This document shows positions 19,536 through 31,337 of a stretch of DNA of 64,000 bases, piece by piece (positions within the stretch are counted from its first letter, which is position 1; the number at the start of each line of letters is the position of its first letter). A program made the translations under genes and the position numbers. Under the pieces are notes generated by a model, which had not been told where the DNA came from, did not search any database, and saw nothing but the letters and a program-made list of their open reading frames with translations. Source of the DNA: Zanthoxylum bungeanum (lineage: Eukaryota > Streptophyta > Magnoliopsida > Sapindales > Rutaceae); contig SKCR01038119.1 in the NCBI GenBank assembly GCA_019454045.1, positions 44,845 to 108,844 on the forward strand. The letters are read 5' to 3'.

Positions 19536-21504
19536 TGTTGGACAATTATGACCCATAACATCACTATTTGTACAGAACATGGTGTTGTTGTACAAATTAA
19601 CTATGTGACAAATGAAATTGCTCTTTTATCATTTGTAATTGGATTACCGGGATATATATAAATGATAAAAGTCCATATGATTAGTACCGGATTAATAAGA
19701 TGTGAGACGGTATTAATCCACTAAGGTTTAATCATTAAAATATCATTAGTCGTAGTATTATCGAGATTGGACATCGATAATGCGGAATAGACTAGTATTG
19801 CACTTGTGCGTGTGTGGGAGCATAATGGTATAGTTCTCATATATTTAAGTATTGGATACTTATGCAAGTGTAATCGGAGGTTGTGTTTACCGATGGTACG
19901 GAAACAGCTTCGCTCTGGATAGACATCTCGGAATTCCATTGGTAGTATGACTGTGTGTCTTTGGAAGTCCGAATCATGGTAGGTGTATTTAGTCTTAACC
20001 TGAGACTTACATCGCTAATACTTGCGACAATCAATGTACTTTGGTTTTGGTCATCCAGGGCTTTAACAGGTTCTGTGTACGCCTCTTCTGGGTATATTGA
20101 GAATTGTAGTGTATTGGGTGTGATGTCGAGATGGAAGTATCACTCCCGTCATATGGAGGTGATGGTCACGTAGGATACGGAACTAGTACTCTTATGTACT
20201 ACAGTCAACGGGATAATATGACTAGGCCGTGCTTATCCGATTATAGAGACTAGTTACCAGAGATCCGATATGTGCTTTGTACGGGGCAGACACAATTGCA
20301 GCCCAGACCTAGCACGTGACATCCGATACTGGATCGCAATACATAATACTACATATAATACGCCTGATACAGATTATATATCCTTTAAGAATTGTTCTGA
20401 AGAATTGGGTAGGCACGGTGCTTTGCTAGATGCCAACCATGTCTTGTAAATCGGAAAAATGTAGTACTAGGTACGTACGTGTTCGGATAGTCCGACGACC
20501 GGATTTACTGCCAACATATCCGGGGATCTCATGGTCACTTACCGAAGATTCACCGATGACGTTTGACTCGGACATAATTAATCTAGGATTAATTATAAGA
20601 GAGAGAAAATTAATCTAGGATTAATTACAGAGAAATTTTATCTGGGATAAAATTCTATTTAGAGAGAGAGAAAGATTAATTTGGAATTAATCGATTAAAA
20701 TAATATATTCAATATATTAAACGAAATTAGATCTCGACGCGGAATTAAAATTAGATTTTAATTCGGGCGAACGAGCTAATTTAGAATTAATTCGCTAGCA
20801 ACCTGAATAGTAATTTTGCTAGGCATAATTATTTAATTAAATTTGATTTAATTACGCCGCAATGGAAAATTCATTAATTCAGAATTAGCAAACCCGAGTC
20901 CGGGAGTGTTTACGGGCCCACTCGCTTTTTGAATCAAGTGGGGCCCAGAAGTCACATCACGCGTCACATCATTAGTTATTCTTGTGAGGGAAGTCACATC
21001 AACTTTGAGTGATGTGATGCTTGTCACTTTTGTGATTAATGGGAGTTGTTGGAAGACTTTAAAGCCTTGTACCACTTTTTGAAAAGTGTAAGAAGTATTG
21101 ATTTTTGAAATCAAAAACAACACAACACATCTTCTCTCCCTCTCCCCTCCTCATGGCAACAAGCCATTTTCTCTCATTCTCCACTTTCTCTCATAGCCGA
21201 GAGTTAAACAAGGGGAAATAGAAAAATTGTTGCAATTTTCCAATGATGATATCACATACAAGGAGTCTCACAAAGGTGATAGGGAAACCCATTCATGATC
21301 ATGGAATCATCATTCACAAAGCTTGGAGCTTGAAGAACAACACAAGAAGGACTACCATGGAGGGCTTGGCCGAAACTCATGAAGAAATTTTGTGTTCATC
21401 GCATCTAAAAGCCGATCAAAGTGAGTATTTCCACTACTTTATTTTGATGTATTCACATGTTTCATCACTTAATTTGATCTTGGTTTGACTTAGAAAACCC
21501 AACA
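19536..21504 (+). repeat. 5' LTR of Cop-2 (1969 bp)
   Basis: Starts TGTTGGACAATTATGACCC and ends AACCCAACA. It pairs with 37207-39179; the two differ by scattered substitutions and small indels. It contains the palindrome ladder (about 20577-20890). Confidence 0.9.
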
Positions 21505-21517
21505 ATGGTATCAGAGC
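21505..21517 (+). other. Primer-binding site of Cop-2 (initiator tRNA-Met)
   Basis: ATGGTATCAGAGC directly after the LTR. Confidence 0.9.
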
Positions 21518-23438
21518 CATTATTAAACATGAAATTGAATTAGGGTAAAATTTGGGTAAAATTGATTTGAGCATGATTTGATAAAATTGATTATTGAGTA
21601 TGCTTGAATGATGATAACTTGGAGTCATGCATAATCAATTTGATGAAAATTGAATTGGATTATTTTCCCCAAAAATTTGGCTTGGCCGAATATGAAGCCC
21701 TAGTATAGCTCATGGTGATTTTGATTTTTGGACCATTGGATGTGTTTGAAATGATGTATAAATTGATTTGTGATTTAATTGGATTGAAATCAAAATTAAT
21801 TAAGAAAAATCCCTCTTATTGTCGTGAACTTCAAAGCATGAAATGGGATTGATTTTGCTTCAATTATGTTGGACATGAATTGATAATTAGAAAGCATGAT
21901 TAATTTAATTATGTAAATTGGTATTTTGGAAATGTTAATTTGAATAATTAATTATGGCTAATACACTTTAGTTAATTTAATTGTGATAGTTGGAATATTG
22001 TGATTAAATTAGTTGGGTAAAATTTGGAATTGGGCTTATAAAGTTGTATTTGGGCTTAATGGGCTTGGTTGGGCCAAGTTTGGTTTAGGTTAATTGGTTG
22101 GATCCAATTGGGCCTAAAACCATATCCATAAAGTCCAAATATGATTAAATGGGCCTTTAAAATTTTAATTGGGCCTAATGGGCCTAAAATGATTTTTGGC
22201 AAATGGTGATTCCTTATTGGACTTTGGTTGCCAAAGTCCATGCCTTATAAATTAATTGAAAGCCTATTGGACTTTAATTAAATTGACATTGGATGTTAAT
22301 TGGGCTTTGAGACCCGTAAAGATTGGATTTAAAATCTAAGTCGTAAAGGCACATTAAAAAGTGTAATTATTTAATTTGGAATTAAATAAGAACTAGTATT
22401 GAATACGAATTAAATGGATTTAACATTGTAGTTTGATATAATCAAGAATTCGTACTTTGAGTACTTGTTCTAAAACGAGTTGGACTCGAGCAAATCAAAT
22501 CGTTGTTTGAACATGCTTTGTATGAATACATGGATGTGATGTATGAATAATATATATCAGATGGATATTAGATGGGTGAGGGCAATTTTGGAAATTATTG
22601 TAATAAATTAGAATTTATAAATTGGACCTGCGTGTGCAGCCTATTACCTCTTGATTCTTTATTTCTCTTCTCACCTATTCCCCTCTATGTAAATGAGGTT
22701 TCTTTAGAAGTGTTATGTAATTGGGTAGAAGTAAGATTTGTGCTAGCTGGAGAGAGGAAATTGAGAGATTTGTTCTAGGAACAAAGTGTTTTAAATATCC
22801 ATCCGTATATCATTATTAATTATTTATCGCACCTTATTATGCTTTTAGAATGCATGTTTAAGGGTGTATGATGAGACCTAATCAAAGATAATTAATTGGT
22901 TGCCAATTAAGTGAAAAACAACCTCAACAAATATTAAGCGTTTTCCTTACATTGAATGATTCATTCTCAAGATCCAAGATAGGCACTGGTTTGTTGGCCA
23001 AAGTCAAGACATTTGTCCATCGCTGATATGTTCGAATCATGAAGGCTTTTTTCCATATCGCATGTCTTGCCCAAGTTGTGATTTGTTGGCCAAAGTCAAG
23101 ATCACTTCTTGTCCATCGACATCGATTACGAAGCTTTCCAAGGTCAATGGGTCCCGCTTAACTGGAATCATTAAGCTTGTTGTGCCAAAGCCAAGGCTTA
23201 GTTGATTCAGATGAAAAAGGTTAGGGAATATATCGGATATATTGGCAAATATTATATATATGTTTCAGATTTGGATGTCCACCTACTAGATCTAGGAATT
23301 GGATGAGATCCAATTGATCTTAGAGATCTACCTAGTTAAATATCATACAGCTTGTTGGCCAAAGTCAAGGTTGTGTGTTATTTAACAGGATCCTAGCCCA
23401 CTAGGAAACTAGGTTTCCTGAGTACTCAACAGAGGGTT
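21518..23438 (+). other. Leader of Cop-2, including a frameshifted antisense frame
   Basis: Non-coding leader. On the minus strand (about 23215 to 22976) it keeps the antisense frame seen at 8319-8579 up to VDGQEVILTLANKSQLGQD, then a 1-base insertion shifts it. Three copies of the 19-bp motif are present (22990-23008, 23082-23100, 23351-23369). Confidence 0.6.
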
Positions 23439-23443
23439 AGAGG
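23439..23443. other. Left target-site copy of Cop-3 (AGAGG)
   Basis: AGAGG here and at 33283-33287 is a perfect 5-bp duplication. The empty site is visible in Cop-3's own leader (near 27480), where AGAGG is followed by CTCGCCG. Confidence 0.95.
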
Positions 23444-23861
23444 TGTTGGACAGTTATGACCCATAGCGTCACTATTTGTACAGATCATGGTGTTGTTGTA
23501 CAAATTAACTATGTGACAAAGGAGATTGCTCTTTTATCATTTTTGATTAGATCACCAAGATATATAAATGATGAAAGGTCCATATGATTAGTTCCGAATT
23601 GAGATGATATGAGACAGTATCAATCCAAGAAGGTCTAATCATTAAATATCCCTAGTCAGAGTATTATCGAGATTGGACATCGATAATGCGGAAAAGACTA
23701 GTATTACACTTGTGCGGGTTGTAAGGGCACAACGGTATAGTTCTCATATATTTGGCTATAAAATACTCATGCAAGTGTAATAGGAGGCTGTGTTTACCGA
23801 TGGTACGGAAACAGCTTCGCTCTGGATAGACCCCTCGGAATTCCATTGGTAGTATGACTAT

Positions 23862-24161
23862 GTGTCTATGGAAGTCCGGATCAGGGTAGGTGTATTTGGT
23901 CTTAACCTAAGACTTGCACCGCTAATACTTGCGACAATTAATATACTTTGGTTTTGGTCGTCCAGGGCTTTAACAGGTTCTGTGTACGCCTCTGCTGGGT
24001 ATATTGAGAATCGTAGTGTATTGGGTGTGATGTCAAGACGGAAGTATCACTCCAGTCATAGTGGAGATGATGGTCACGTAGGATACGAAACTTGTTCTCT
24101 TATATGCTCCAGCTATCGGGATATTATGACTAGGTCATGTATATCTTATTATAGAGACTAG
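23862..24161 (+). CDS. LTR-internal 99-codon frame (unknown)
   Basis: Sense-strand open frame inside the copia LTR, with hydrophobic centre LILATINILWFW. Homologous open frames occur in other LTRs: 31756-32055 (99 codons), 49420-49746 and 57456-57752 (both minus, sense for Cop-4), and shorter at 19955-20173. In the Cop-2 3' LTR a 1-base loss breaks it. It lies upstream of the presumed TATA box, so a promoter there would not transcribe it from the 5' LTR. No family recognised; it may be a chance frame in conserved DNA. Confidence 0.2.
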   Translation: MSMEVRIRVGVFGLNLRLAPLILATINILWFWSSRALTGSVYASAGYIENRSVLGVMSRRKYHSSHSGDDGHVGYETCSLICSSYRDIMTRSCISYYRD

Positions 24162-25017
24162 TTACCAGAGATCCGATATGTGCTTCGTATGGGGCAGACA
24201 CAATTCCTGCCCCAAGCCTAGCATGTGACATCCGATACTGGATCGTAATACGCAATACTACGTATACTACACCTGATATAGATCATTTATTCCTGTAAGG
24301 ATAATTCTGGAGAATTGGGTAGGCATGGCGCTTTGCTAGAAGCCAACCTTGTCTTGTAAATCAGTAAAAATGTAGTACTAGGTACGTACATGTTCTGATA
24401 GTCCGATGACCGAATTTACTACCAACATATCCGGGGATCTCATGGGTCGCTTCCCGAAGATTCACCGATGACGTATGACTCGCACTTTATTAATCCGAGA
24501 TTAATTAGATGAGAGAGAAAATTAATCTTGGATAATTACGGAGATATTTTATCTAGGATAAAATATTATATAAAGAGAGAAAACGATTAATTTGGAATTA
24601 ATTGATAAAATAATATATTCGATATATTATATGAAATTGGATTTCGACGCGGAATTAAAATTAGATTTTAATTCGGGCGAACGAGTTAATTTAGAATTAA
24701 TTCGTTAGCAGCGTGAATAGTTATTTTGCTAGGCTTAATTATTTAATTGCGTCGCAACAGAAAATTCGTTAATTTGGAATTAGCGAACCCGAGCCCGGGA
24801 GTGTTTGCGGGCTCACTCGCATTGCGAATTTAAGTGCGGCCCACAAGTCACATCAAGCGTCAAATCATTAGTCACATCAAGCGTCAAATCACTTGTCACT
24901 TTGAGTGATGTGACAATTTGTCACTTGATTGATTGATGGAAGTGGTTGGCATTATTGCCTTGACTTTTTGAAAATGGTAATTGTTTTTGTTATTTTGATT
25001 TTTGGAAAATCAAAAAC

Positions 25018-25027
25018 CATATATACA
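25018..25027 (+). promoter_or_regulatory. TATA box in the Cop-3 5' LTR
   Basis: CATATATACA is followed within about 15 bases by a CT-rich run (TTTTCTCTCTCTC), typical of plant transcription starts. The same arrangement is at 32829-32838. It implies U3 ends near 25050 and R-U5 is roughly 420 bp. Confidence 0.6.
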
Positions 25028-25471
25028 AAACATATTTTCTCTCTCTCTTTTTCTTCAACACACACGGTTTGGAGCCATTTCCCTCCTCCCTCTCACGGTC
25101 TTGGACCACACTTCTTCTTCTCCATTTTTCGCTACTGTCGAAAACAAAGGAGAAGCAAAGTGAAGATTTTGTTGCAAAATCATGAGTGCTAGCACACTTC
25201 CGGGGTCTTGCGAAAGTGATAGGGAACCGCACTTGTGAGCATGGAATCACCAAATGAATCTTGGAGCTTGGAGTATCCATGGAAGGGGCATGATCGAAAA
25301 TCACAAGGACAATAAGGAGTAAAACCGAGAGCTTCAAGGGAGCTTGGAGGAATTTTGTTCTTCGCATCGCTCAACCGTTCAATGTAAGTATGTTTCCGCC
25401 ATTCTTTGTTGAGTATTCACACGATGTTTCATCGCTTGAATCGATCCCGGTTAGACCGTAGAAACCCAACA

Positions 25472-25484
25472 ATGGTATCAGAGC
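25472..25484 (+). other. Primer-binding site of Cop-3 (initiator tRNA-Met)
   Basis: ATGGTATCAGAGC abutting the LTR end. Confidence 0.95.
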
Positions 25485-27009
25485 GAAGTTGAGCATGAAA
25501 CTTGAACTTAGGGTTAAAATTGGGTAAATTGATTTTGAGCATGATTTGATTAAATTAATTGATTGAGTATGCTTGAATGATGTTTAATTGAAGTTGTATT
25601 GGATCAATTTCATGAAAAGTTGATTGGATCATTTTTTCCCCAATTTGATTGGCTTGGCCGAATCTATGGCATGCCCTAATGTCTTGGTATTTTGTGTTTT
25701 TTGATCACTGGATGTGTTGGAAAACATTGGGTAATGTTGATTGTGGATTCAATTGGATTGAAATCGAAATCGATTTGAAAAACCCCAAATTACCGAGACT
25801 TATAGCATGAAAATGATTGATTTTTTTATTAAAATGTGTTGGACATGTTTTGATGATTAAGAGCATAATTAATTGTTCAAATTGGTGTTTTGGAAATGTT
25901 AATTTGGGTAATTAATTATGGTAATACACTAAGGTTAATTAAGTTATAAAATTTGGAATTTGGTAATTTAATTAATTGGGCATATTTTGGAAATTGGCCT
26001 TGAAAAGTTGTAATTGGGCTTAATTGGGCTTGGTTGTACCAAGATTGGTTTAGGCTAAATTGGTTGGATCCAATTGAGCCCAAAACCATTTCCATAAAGT
26101 CCAATTATGACTTAATGGACCTTTAACTTTAATTGGGCCTAAATTGGTTTCTTGGCACATAAGGGTGATTCCTTAAATGGGCTTTGGTAATTGGGTTTGA
26201 CCCATGTTGACCAAAAGTCCATGCCTTAAGAAATTAATTAAAAGCCCATTGGACTTTAATTAAATTAACATTGGATGTTAATCGGGCTTTGAGACCCGTA
26301 ACTGTTAGATTTAAAATCTAAGTCGTAAAGGTTCGTTAATAAAGTGTAATATTTAATTTAGAATTAAATAGTGAATTAGTAATAAATGCAAATTGAATTG
26401 GATTTAATTTTGTAGTTTAATATAATTCAAGAATTCGTACTTTGAGTACTTATTCGCAAAACAAGTCGAACTCGCTCAAAATCAAATCGTTGTTTGAACA
26501 TTGTATGGTCATTAATTATCAGATTAATTAATTGGATTAGATTGATTGATAACATACTTGTGTGAATACATGGTTGCTATCTATGAATAATGTATATCGG
26601 ATGGACATTAGATGGGTGGGGCAATTTTGGAAATTGTTGTAATAAATTTAGAATTTATTAATTGGACCTGCGTGTCCAGCCTATTACCTCCTTACTCTGT
26701 GTATTTCTCTTCTCACCTATTCCCCTCAATGTAAATGAGATTTCTTTAGAAGTGTTATGTAATCGGGTAGAAGTAATACTTGTGCTAGCGGGAGAGATGA
26801 AATGGAGAGATTTGTTCTAGGAACAATGTGTAAAGTATTCATCCGCATATCATTATTATATTTATTTACTCGCCTTATTATGTGTTTAGAATGCATGTTT
26901 AAGGGTGTATAATGATGAGACCTTAACAAAGATAATTAATTGGTTGCCAATTACGCAAAAAAACCTCAAATAATATTAAGCGTTTTTCCTTCCATTGAGT
27001 GATTCTTAC
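25485..27009 (+). other. Leader of Cop-3
   Basis: Non-coding, AT-rich, collinear with the leaders of the other family members. No supported gene seen. Confidence 0.6.
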
Positions 27010-27270
27010 TCAAGATCCGAGACTGCCATTGGTTTGTTGGCCAAAGTCAAGGCTTTTGTCCGTCGTGGATGTGTTTGAATCATGAGAGCTTTGTTCCATA
27101 TCGGTGTCTTGTCCAAGTTGTGATTTTTTGGCCAAAGTCAAGATCACTTCTTGTCCATCGACTTTGATTACGAAGCTTTCCAAGGTCAATGGGTTCCGCT
27201 TAACTGGGATCACTAAGTTTGTTGTGCCAAAGCCAAGGCTTAGTTGATTCAGAAGAAAAAGGTTAGGCAA
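27010..27270 (-). CDS. Antisense 86-codon frame in the Cop-3 leader (unknown)
   Basis: Homologue of 8319-8579 with the same length and start (MPNLFLLNQLSLGFG) and end (GQQTNGSLGS). About a dozen amino-acid differences are spread along the frame, and no stop or frameshift is present. It is opposite to gag-pol, like its homologues. No family recognised. Confidence 0.35.
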   Translation of the reverse strand: MPNLFLLNQLSLGFGTTNLVIPVKRNPLTLESFVIKVDGQEVILTLAKKSQLGQDTDMEQSSHDSNTSTTDKSLDFGQQTNGSLGS

Positions 27271-28200
27271 TATATTGGATATATTGGCATATATAAGATA
27301 TATGTTTCGGACTTGGATGTCCCCCTACTGGATCTAGGAATTGGATGGGATCCAATTGATCTTAGAGATCTACCTAGTTAATTATCATACAATTTCTTGG
27401 CCAAAGTCAAGATTGTATGTTATTTAACGGGATCCTAGCCCACTAGGAAACAAGGTTTCCCGAGTACTCAACAGAGGGTTAGAGGCTCGCCGAAAAATAG
27501 TGGGAGGCAAGTATTAAATTTGCAATATTCGTTTAGTTACTTGCCATACGCGCTCATTCAAATTATTCGTCAAATAAATTAATTATTAGTTGAACTAATA
27601 TTTAATCGTTGTTTTAAAACAGTTGGACTGTATTCAAACTATTTCATTTATAGTTGATTATATAATTGGATTATAGTAATCAATATATTTGAATTAATAA
27701 ATTGAATTATAGTTGATTTTATAATGGATTATAGTAATCAATATAATTGAATTAAACCTATTAAATTATAGTTGATTATATAATTGGACTACAGTAATCA
27801 TTATAATAAATATTACTAAAAATTGTTGATTAAATAGTTGGACTATTAGAATCAAGATAAAATTGAAAGGTTAGTGTTTAAAACATAATCCTGGGTGAAA
27901 ATGTATTTAAACGACTTTAATTTTCAAATTGGGAATAAAACTTCAGGATGGTCCTGAAAAAATAAGAAGTTACTTTATTTGAATAAAATAACATCTTAGG
28001 CCTAAGCCATAAGTTAAGCAAATAGTAGAACATAATCTTTGGAAGATTTATGTGATGATAACTTTAGTGCTTAATCCATTAAACTTGCCAAATAGACTCC
28101 TTAATTTCTTAGTCAGAACTAAGGATTAGATCCTTATAGTATGATATTGAAATTGAAGGATCTACTTTATAGATCTATCCTTAGATCTTAGAAGTACAAT
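27271..28200 (+). other. Cop-3 region between the antisense frame and gag
   Basis: Contains the empty equivalent of the Cop-3 target (AGAGG followed by CTCGCCG) and an AT-rich run of repeated TATAGTTGATTATATAATTGGA-like words, written here only as TATAGTTGAT and TAATTGGAT units. No coding signal. Confidence 0.5.
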
Positions 28201-28500
28201 TTGCAATAGAAAACTCTTGGGGAGTTAATGGCTATTCTCAAGGAGACAAAGCCAGAGTTGCAATAAGGCAAGAAGCGCAAGGCGCACCTTACTTCGATAT
28301 TCTATAAGGCCAAGGTTTGGCCAAAGGCTTATGGAGTGTGGAAAAGGGCAAAGGCAAAATCATTATAATCTTCTGAGAAGATAAATGACATATCCCAAAA
28401 TATCTGCCGAAATTGTGGCAAACGGGGTCACTGAATCGTGACTGCCGTATGGACAAGGCAGACATGAAGGAATTGAAGACGGGGCAAGGCTCTGACTTCA
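28200..28500 (+). pseudogene. Cop-3 gag C-terminal relic with broken zinc knuckle
   Basis: Near 28400 it reads NCGKRGH, after which a deletion shifts the frame so the last knuckle cysteine is lost. Upstream, the segment equivalent to 'EKTLGELMA' of Cop-2 is still recognisable. The N-terminal part of copia gag is not recognisable. Confidence 0.55.
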
Positions 28501-28879
28501 AATATGTTTGACATAAATATGTACTGATGTGCAGAATCTGCTTACAAGCAGGATACTGACTTCAGTTGAGATTAATTTGCGAATCGGAAACGGGACATAA
28601 GTCGTTGTTTTAACCGTAGAAACCTAAGTTTAGGAACTACCCTTCGACTGTGTACTTAAATTAGGAAACTCTTAAAATGTAACTAGTTTGACTAGAAATA
28701 TTATCTATATATTAGGGTTTAACCCGTTACGGGTATACCTTTATATTCTAGAACACTAAAGTGTTTTATTTTATAAAGTGATATTGAGATAAACACATTA
28801 GATATGAATAATGGAATTTATATTTTGAATATAAATAAATCTCAGACATATAATATGACAAACTAATAGCTCAAACTGA

Positions 28880-29420
28880 TTAATCAGTTGAGACTTATAT
28901 GTGGCTTTGTTGTCTGGGACACATTAAACAAGACTCGTATATCCACACTTTTGAAGAGTGGGTACTAGGACTAATTTGATTCCAATCAAATAAAGTCTAC
29001 GAATCTAGTTTATTGAGCAAAGTGCCTAAAACACTATTTACTTAGTAAAAGTGCTAGTGCCACCGATTTGTTAGCCATTGTTCATAGTGACGTAGGTGGG
29101 CCCATATCTAGCTAGGCTAGAGGAGGAATATGAATATTTCGTGACCTTAACGGATGTGGCATCGCGTTGTGGTTATGTGTCTCTTTTGAAACTCAAATCG
29201 GAAACTTTTATAGTTTCGACACAAAATAAACAAACAGATCGGCTAAACTATTAAAACATCACGGTTAGACCATGATGAATACTTAAGCAATAAGTTTCTC
29301 AAATACTTGAAAGAGTATAGTATTCTTTCAATGAGGACTCCTCCCGGAAAACATCAATTTGACAGTGTGTCCAAACGGAGAAACTGAATTTTGTTGAACA
29401 TAATAAGGTTAATCATGAGT
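28880..29420 (+). pseudogene. Cop-3 GAG-pre-integrase and integrase relic
   Basis: Reads CLGHIKQDSYIHTFEEW (pre-integrase zinc segment) near 28910. Next come VHSDVGGP and GGYEYFVTLTDVASRCGYV near 29075-29190, corresponding to the first catalytic Asp strand of the copia integrase core. Stops interrupt it. Confidence 0.65.
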
Positions 29421-29929
29421 CGCTCTGAGCTACCATTTCCTTCAATGGATACGCATAAACACTACAAGACTTATTTTGAATAAGATTCCATTAAAATATG
29501 TTTGACAGACTTCATATTAGATATTAACAGGAAAAAACTGGGTTTTCTCATTCCTGAAGATTTGGGAATGTTGGGCATATGTTTGGATGATACCAAACTA
29601 GAACCCAAATCGGATAAGTGCCTAAATTGTAGGTTATCCTAGGGAAACCAAAGTATAGTACTTATACAACTCACATGAGAACAATTTAATTGTTGCTCAC
29701 CATGCGGTTTTCGTAAGAGGAATACCTATATGCAATGGTAAGTGGGAGGGTAGTAAAACTCGATGAAAATCGGAGTAATACTATTCCAGGCACCGATTCC
29801 TAATTGAACACAAATAGTTCATCAAGGATGAAACTATACAAATAATCTTCGAATACACAAGAACCGCGTAAGTCGGAGAGAGTCATAAAACAACCTAGGG
29901 TATGGATTTCTGATCTCACCTCAGAAAGA

Positions 29930-31325
29930 TGTCAATCTTATTGAGGAATACGAACTGACTACGTATGAGGAAGTGATACAAGGTATCGACTCCCAATCAT
30001 GGCAAAGTGTCATGAAATCCGAAATGGATTCCATGTATACTAACCAAGTTTGAACACTAGTTGTTGTACCGCAAGGCATTGTGTCTATAGGTACTATATA
30101 AGTCTTCAAGGAAGACATACATGGATGGCAACATACAAACGTACTAAGCTAGGCTTATAGCGAAAAGGTATCGCTATCAATATTGTGTCGATTACGATGA
30201 AATCTTTTACCTGTTGCCGCGGTAAATCTATTTGGATAATGCTTGCTGATGCTGCATGTTTCATTTATGAAATATGGCAGCAGAACGTCAAAATCGCTTT
30301 CCTTAAACTGAAACCTTTTGGAGGATGTTTACAATATCCTGATGGTTTTGTCGTACCATAACAAGCAAACAAGGTTTGCAGGTTATTCGATCCATGTGTG
30401 GATTGCAGCAAGCATTAAGTTCTTGAAATTATTGTTTTGATGTAATCATAATGGTATATGATTTAATTTAAAACGAAAAGGATTCTTGTGTATATAAGGA
30501 GGTTAGTGGGAGCGCACTGACAGTGATGTCCTATGTAATGATGACATGTCATTTCTTGGAAATGATATTCCCAAAATACAATCGATGAAAGCTTGGCTTT
30601 CATGAAAATTCTCCGTAGAATTCTTAGGAGAAACAACCTTTATTCTAGGAATAAAGATCTACTGGGATATATTTAAAGTTGTTGTCACTCTCCGAGAACT
30701 CGTACATTGAAAAATATATGCGACTTGGTGTGTCATACGCTTTGAGCTTATGGATTCACAATCGGGCCAATCCAAGTGATAGTCACTAGATTGATATTAA
30801 AAACATCCTTTAGTATCTCAGAGAACTAAGGATGTTGTCTTAAACTATGGAGAATGAGAACTTGAAGTGACTGGGATCACTGTTGCAAGTTTCCTAACCG
30901 ATAAAATGATTATAAGTCGTAACAACAGTACTATACAGTTTGAATAACGGAACAATGAGCTGGAAATCTTCCTGACAAGATACTGTTACCGAATAAACAA
31001 CAAAAACAGGTTATTGCTGCAGCTGAGGCAGCAAAATAAGCCATTTGGGTCGATAATAATCTAATTAGATTAGATATAGTTCTGTTAGTAGCTGAGCTAG
31101 GCTTCAGCACAGACTAAAGAATTAATGGTCTCATCAAAGATCCAGATAAATACTTCGACTATTCATCTGATTCTTTTGGATCATATATCGTGGCGATGTG
31201 ATGATAGAATAAATCGCATCAGAAGATAATTATGCAAATCCGATGAGGAAAGCCTTTCCTCAGTAGAAGTTTGAGCGGACCGTACATAGTTCAGGTGTAG
31301 GACACTTGAGTGACTGGCTATAGGC
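29930..31325 (+). pseudogene. Cop-3 reverse transcriptase and RNase H relic
   Basis: The RT domain starts with YEEVIQGIDSQSWQSVMKSE and M-D-S-M near 29965-30050, then QPDGFVV...KQANKVCRL near 30335-30400. The YVDD-equivalent region near 30500-30540 is frameshifted. RNase H keeps ELEVTG near 30860 and AAAEAAK near 31020. Several stops and indels. Same layout as 35850-37200. Confidence 0.7.
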
Positions 31326-31337
31326 CAAGTGGGAGAT
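31326..31337 (+). other. Polypurine tract of Cop-3
   Basis: CAAGTGGGAGAT immediately before the 3' LTR. Confidence 0.75.

Larger units (their letters stand above)
23444..25471 (+). repeat. 5' LTR of Cop-3 (2028 bp)
   Basis: TGTTGGACAGTT...GAAACCCAACA. It carries the palindrome ladder (24487-24790), a TATA box and a CT-rich downstream stretch. It is about 83 bp longer than its partner at 31338-33282, mainly because that LTR has lost part of the ladder. Confidence 0.95.

Noticed and set aside
24929..25374. Several open frames on both strands near the end of the copia LTR (also 32740-33233)
   Set aside because: They overlap the CT-rich leader, TATA region and R-U5. They are short, overlap each other on both strands and resemble nothing known.
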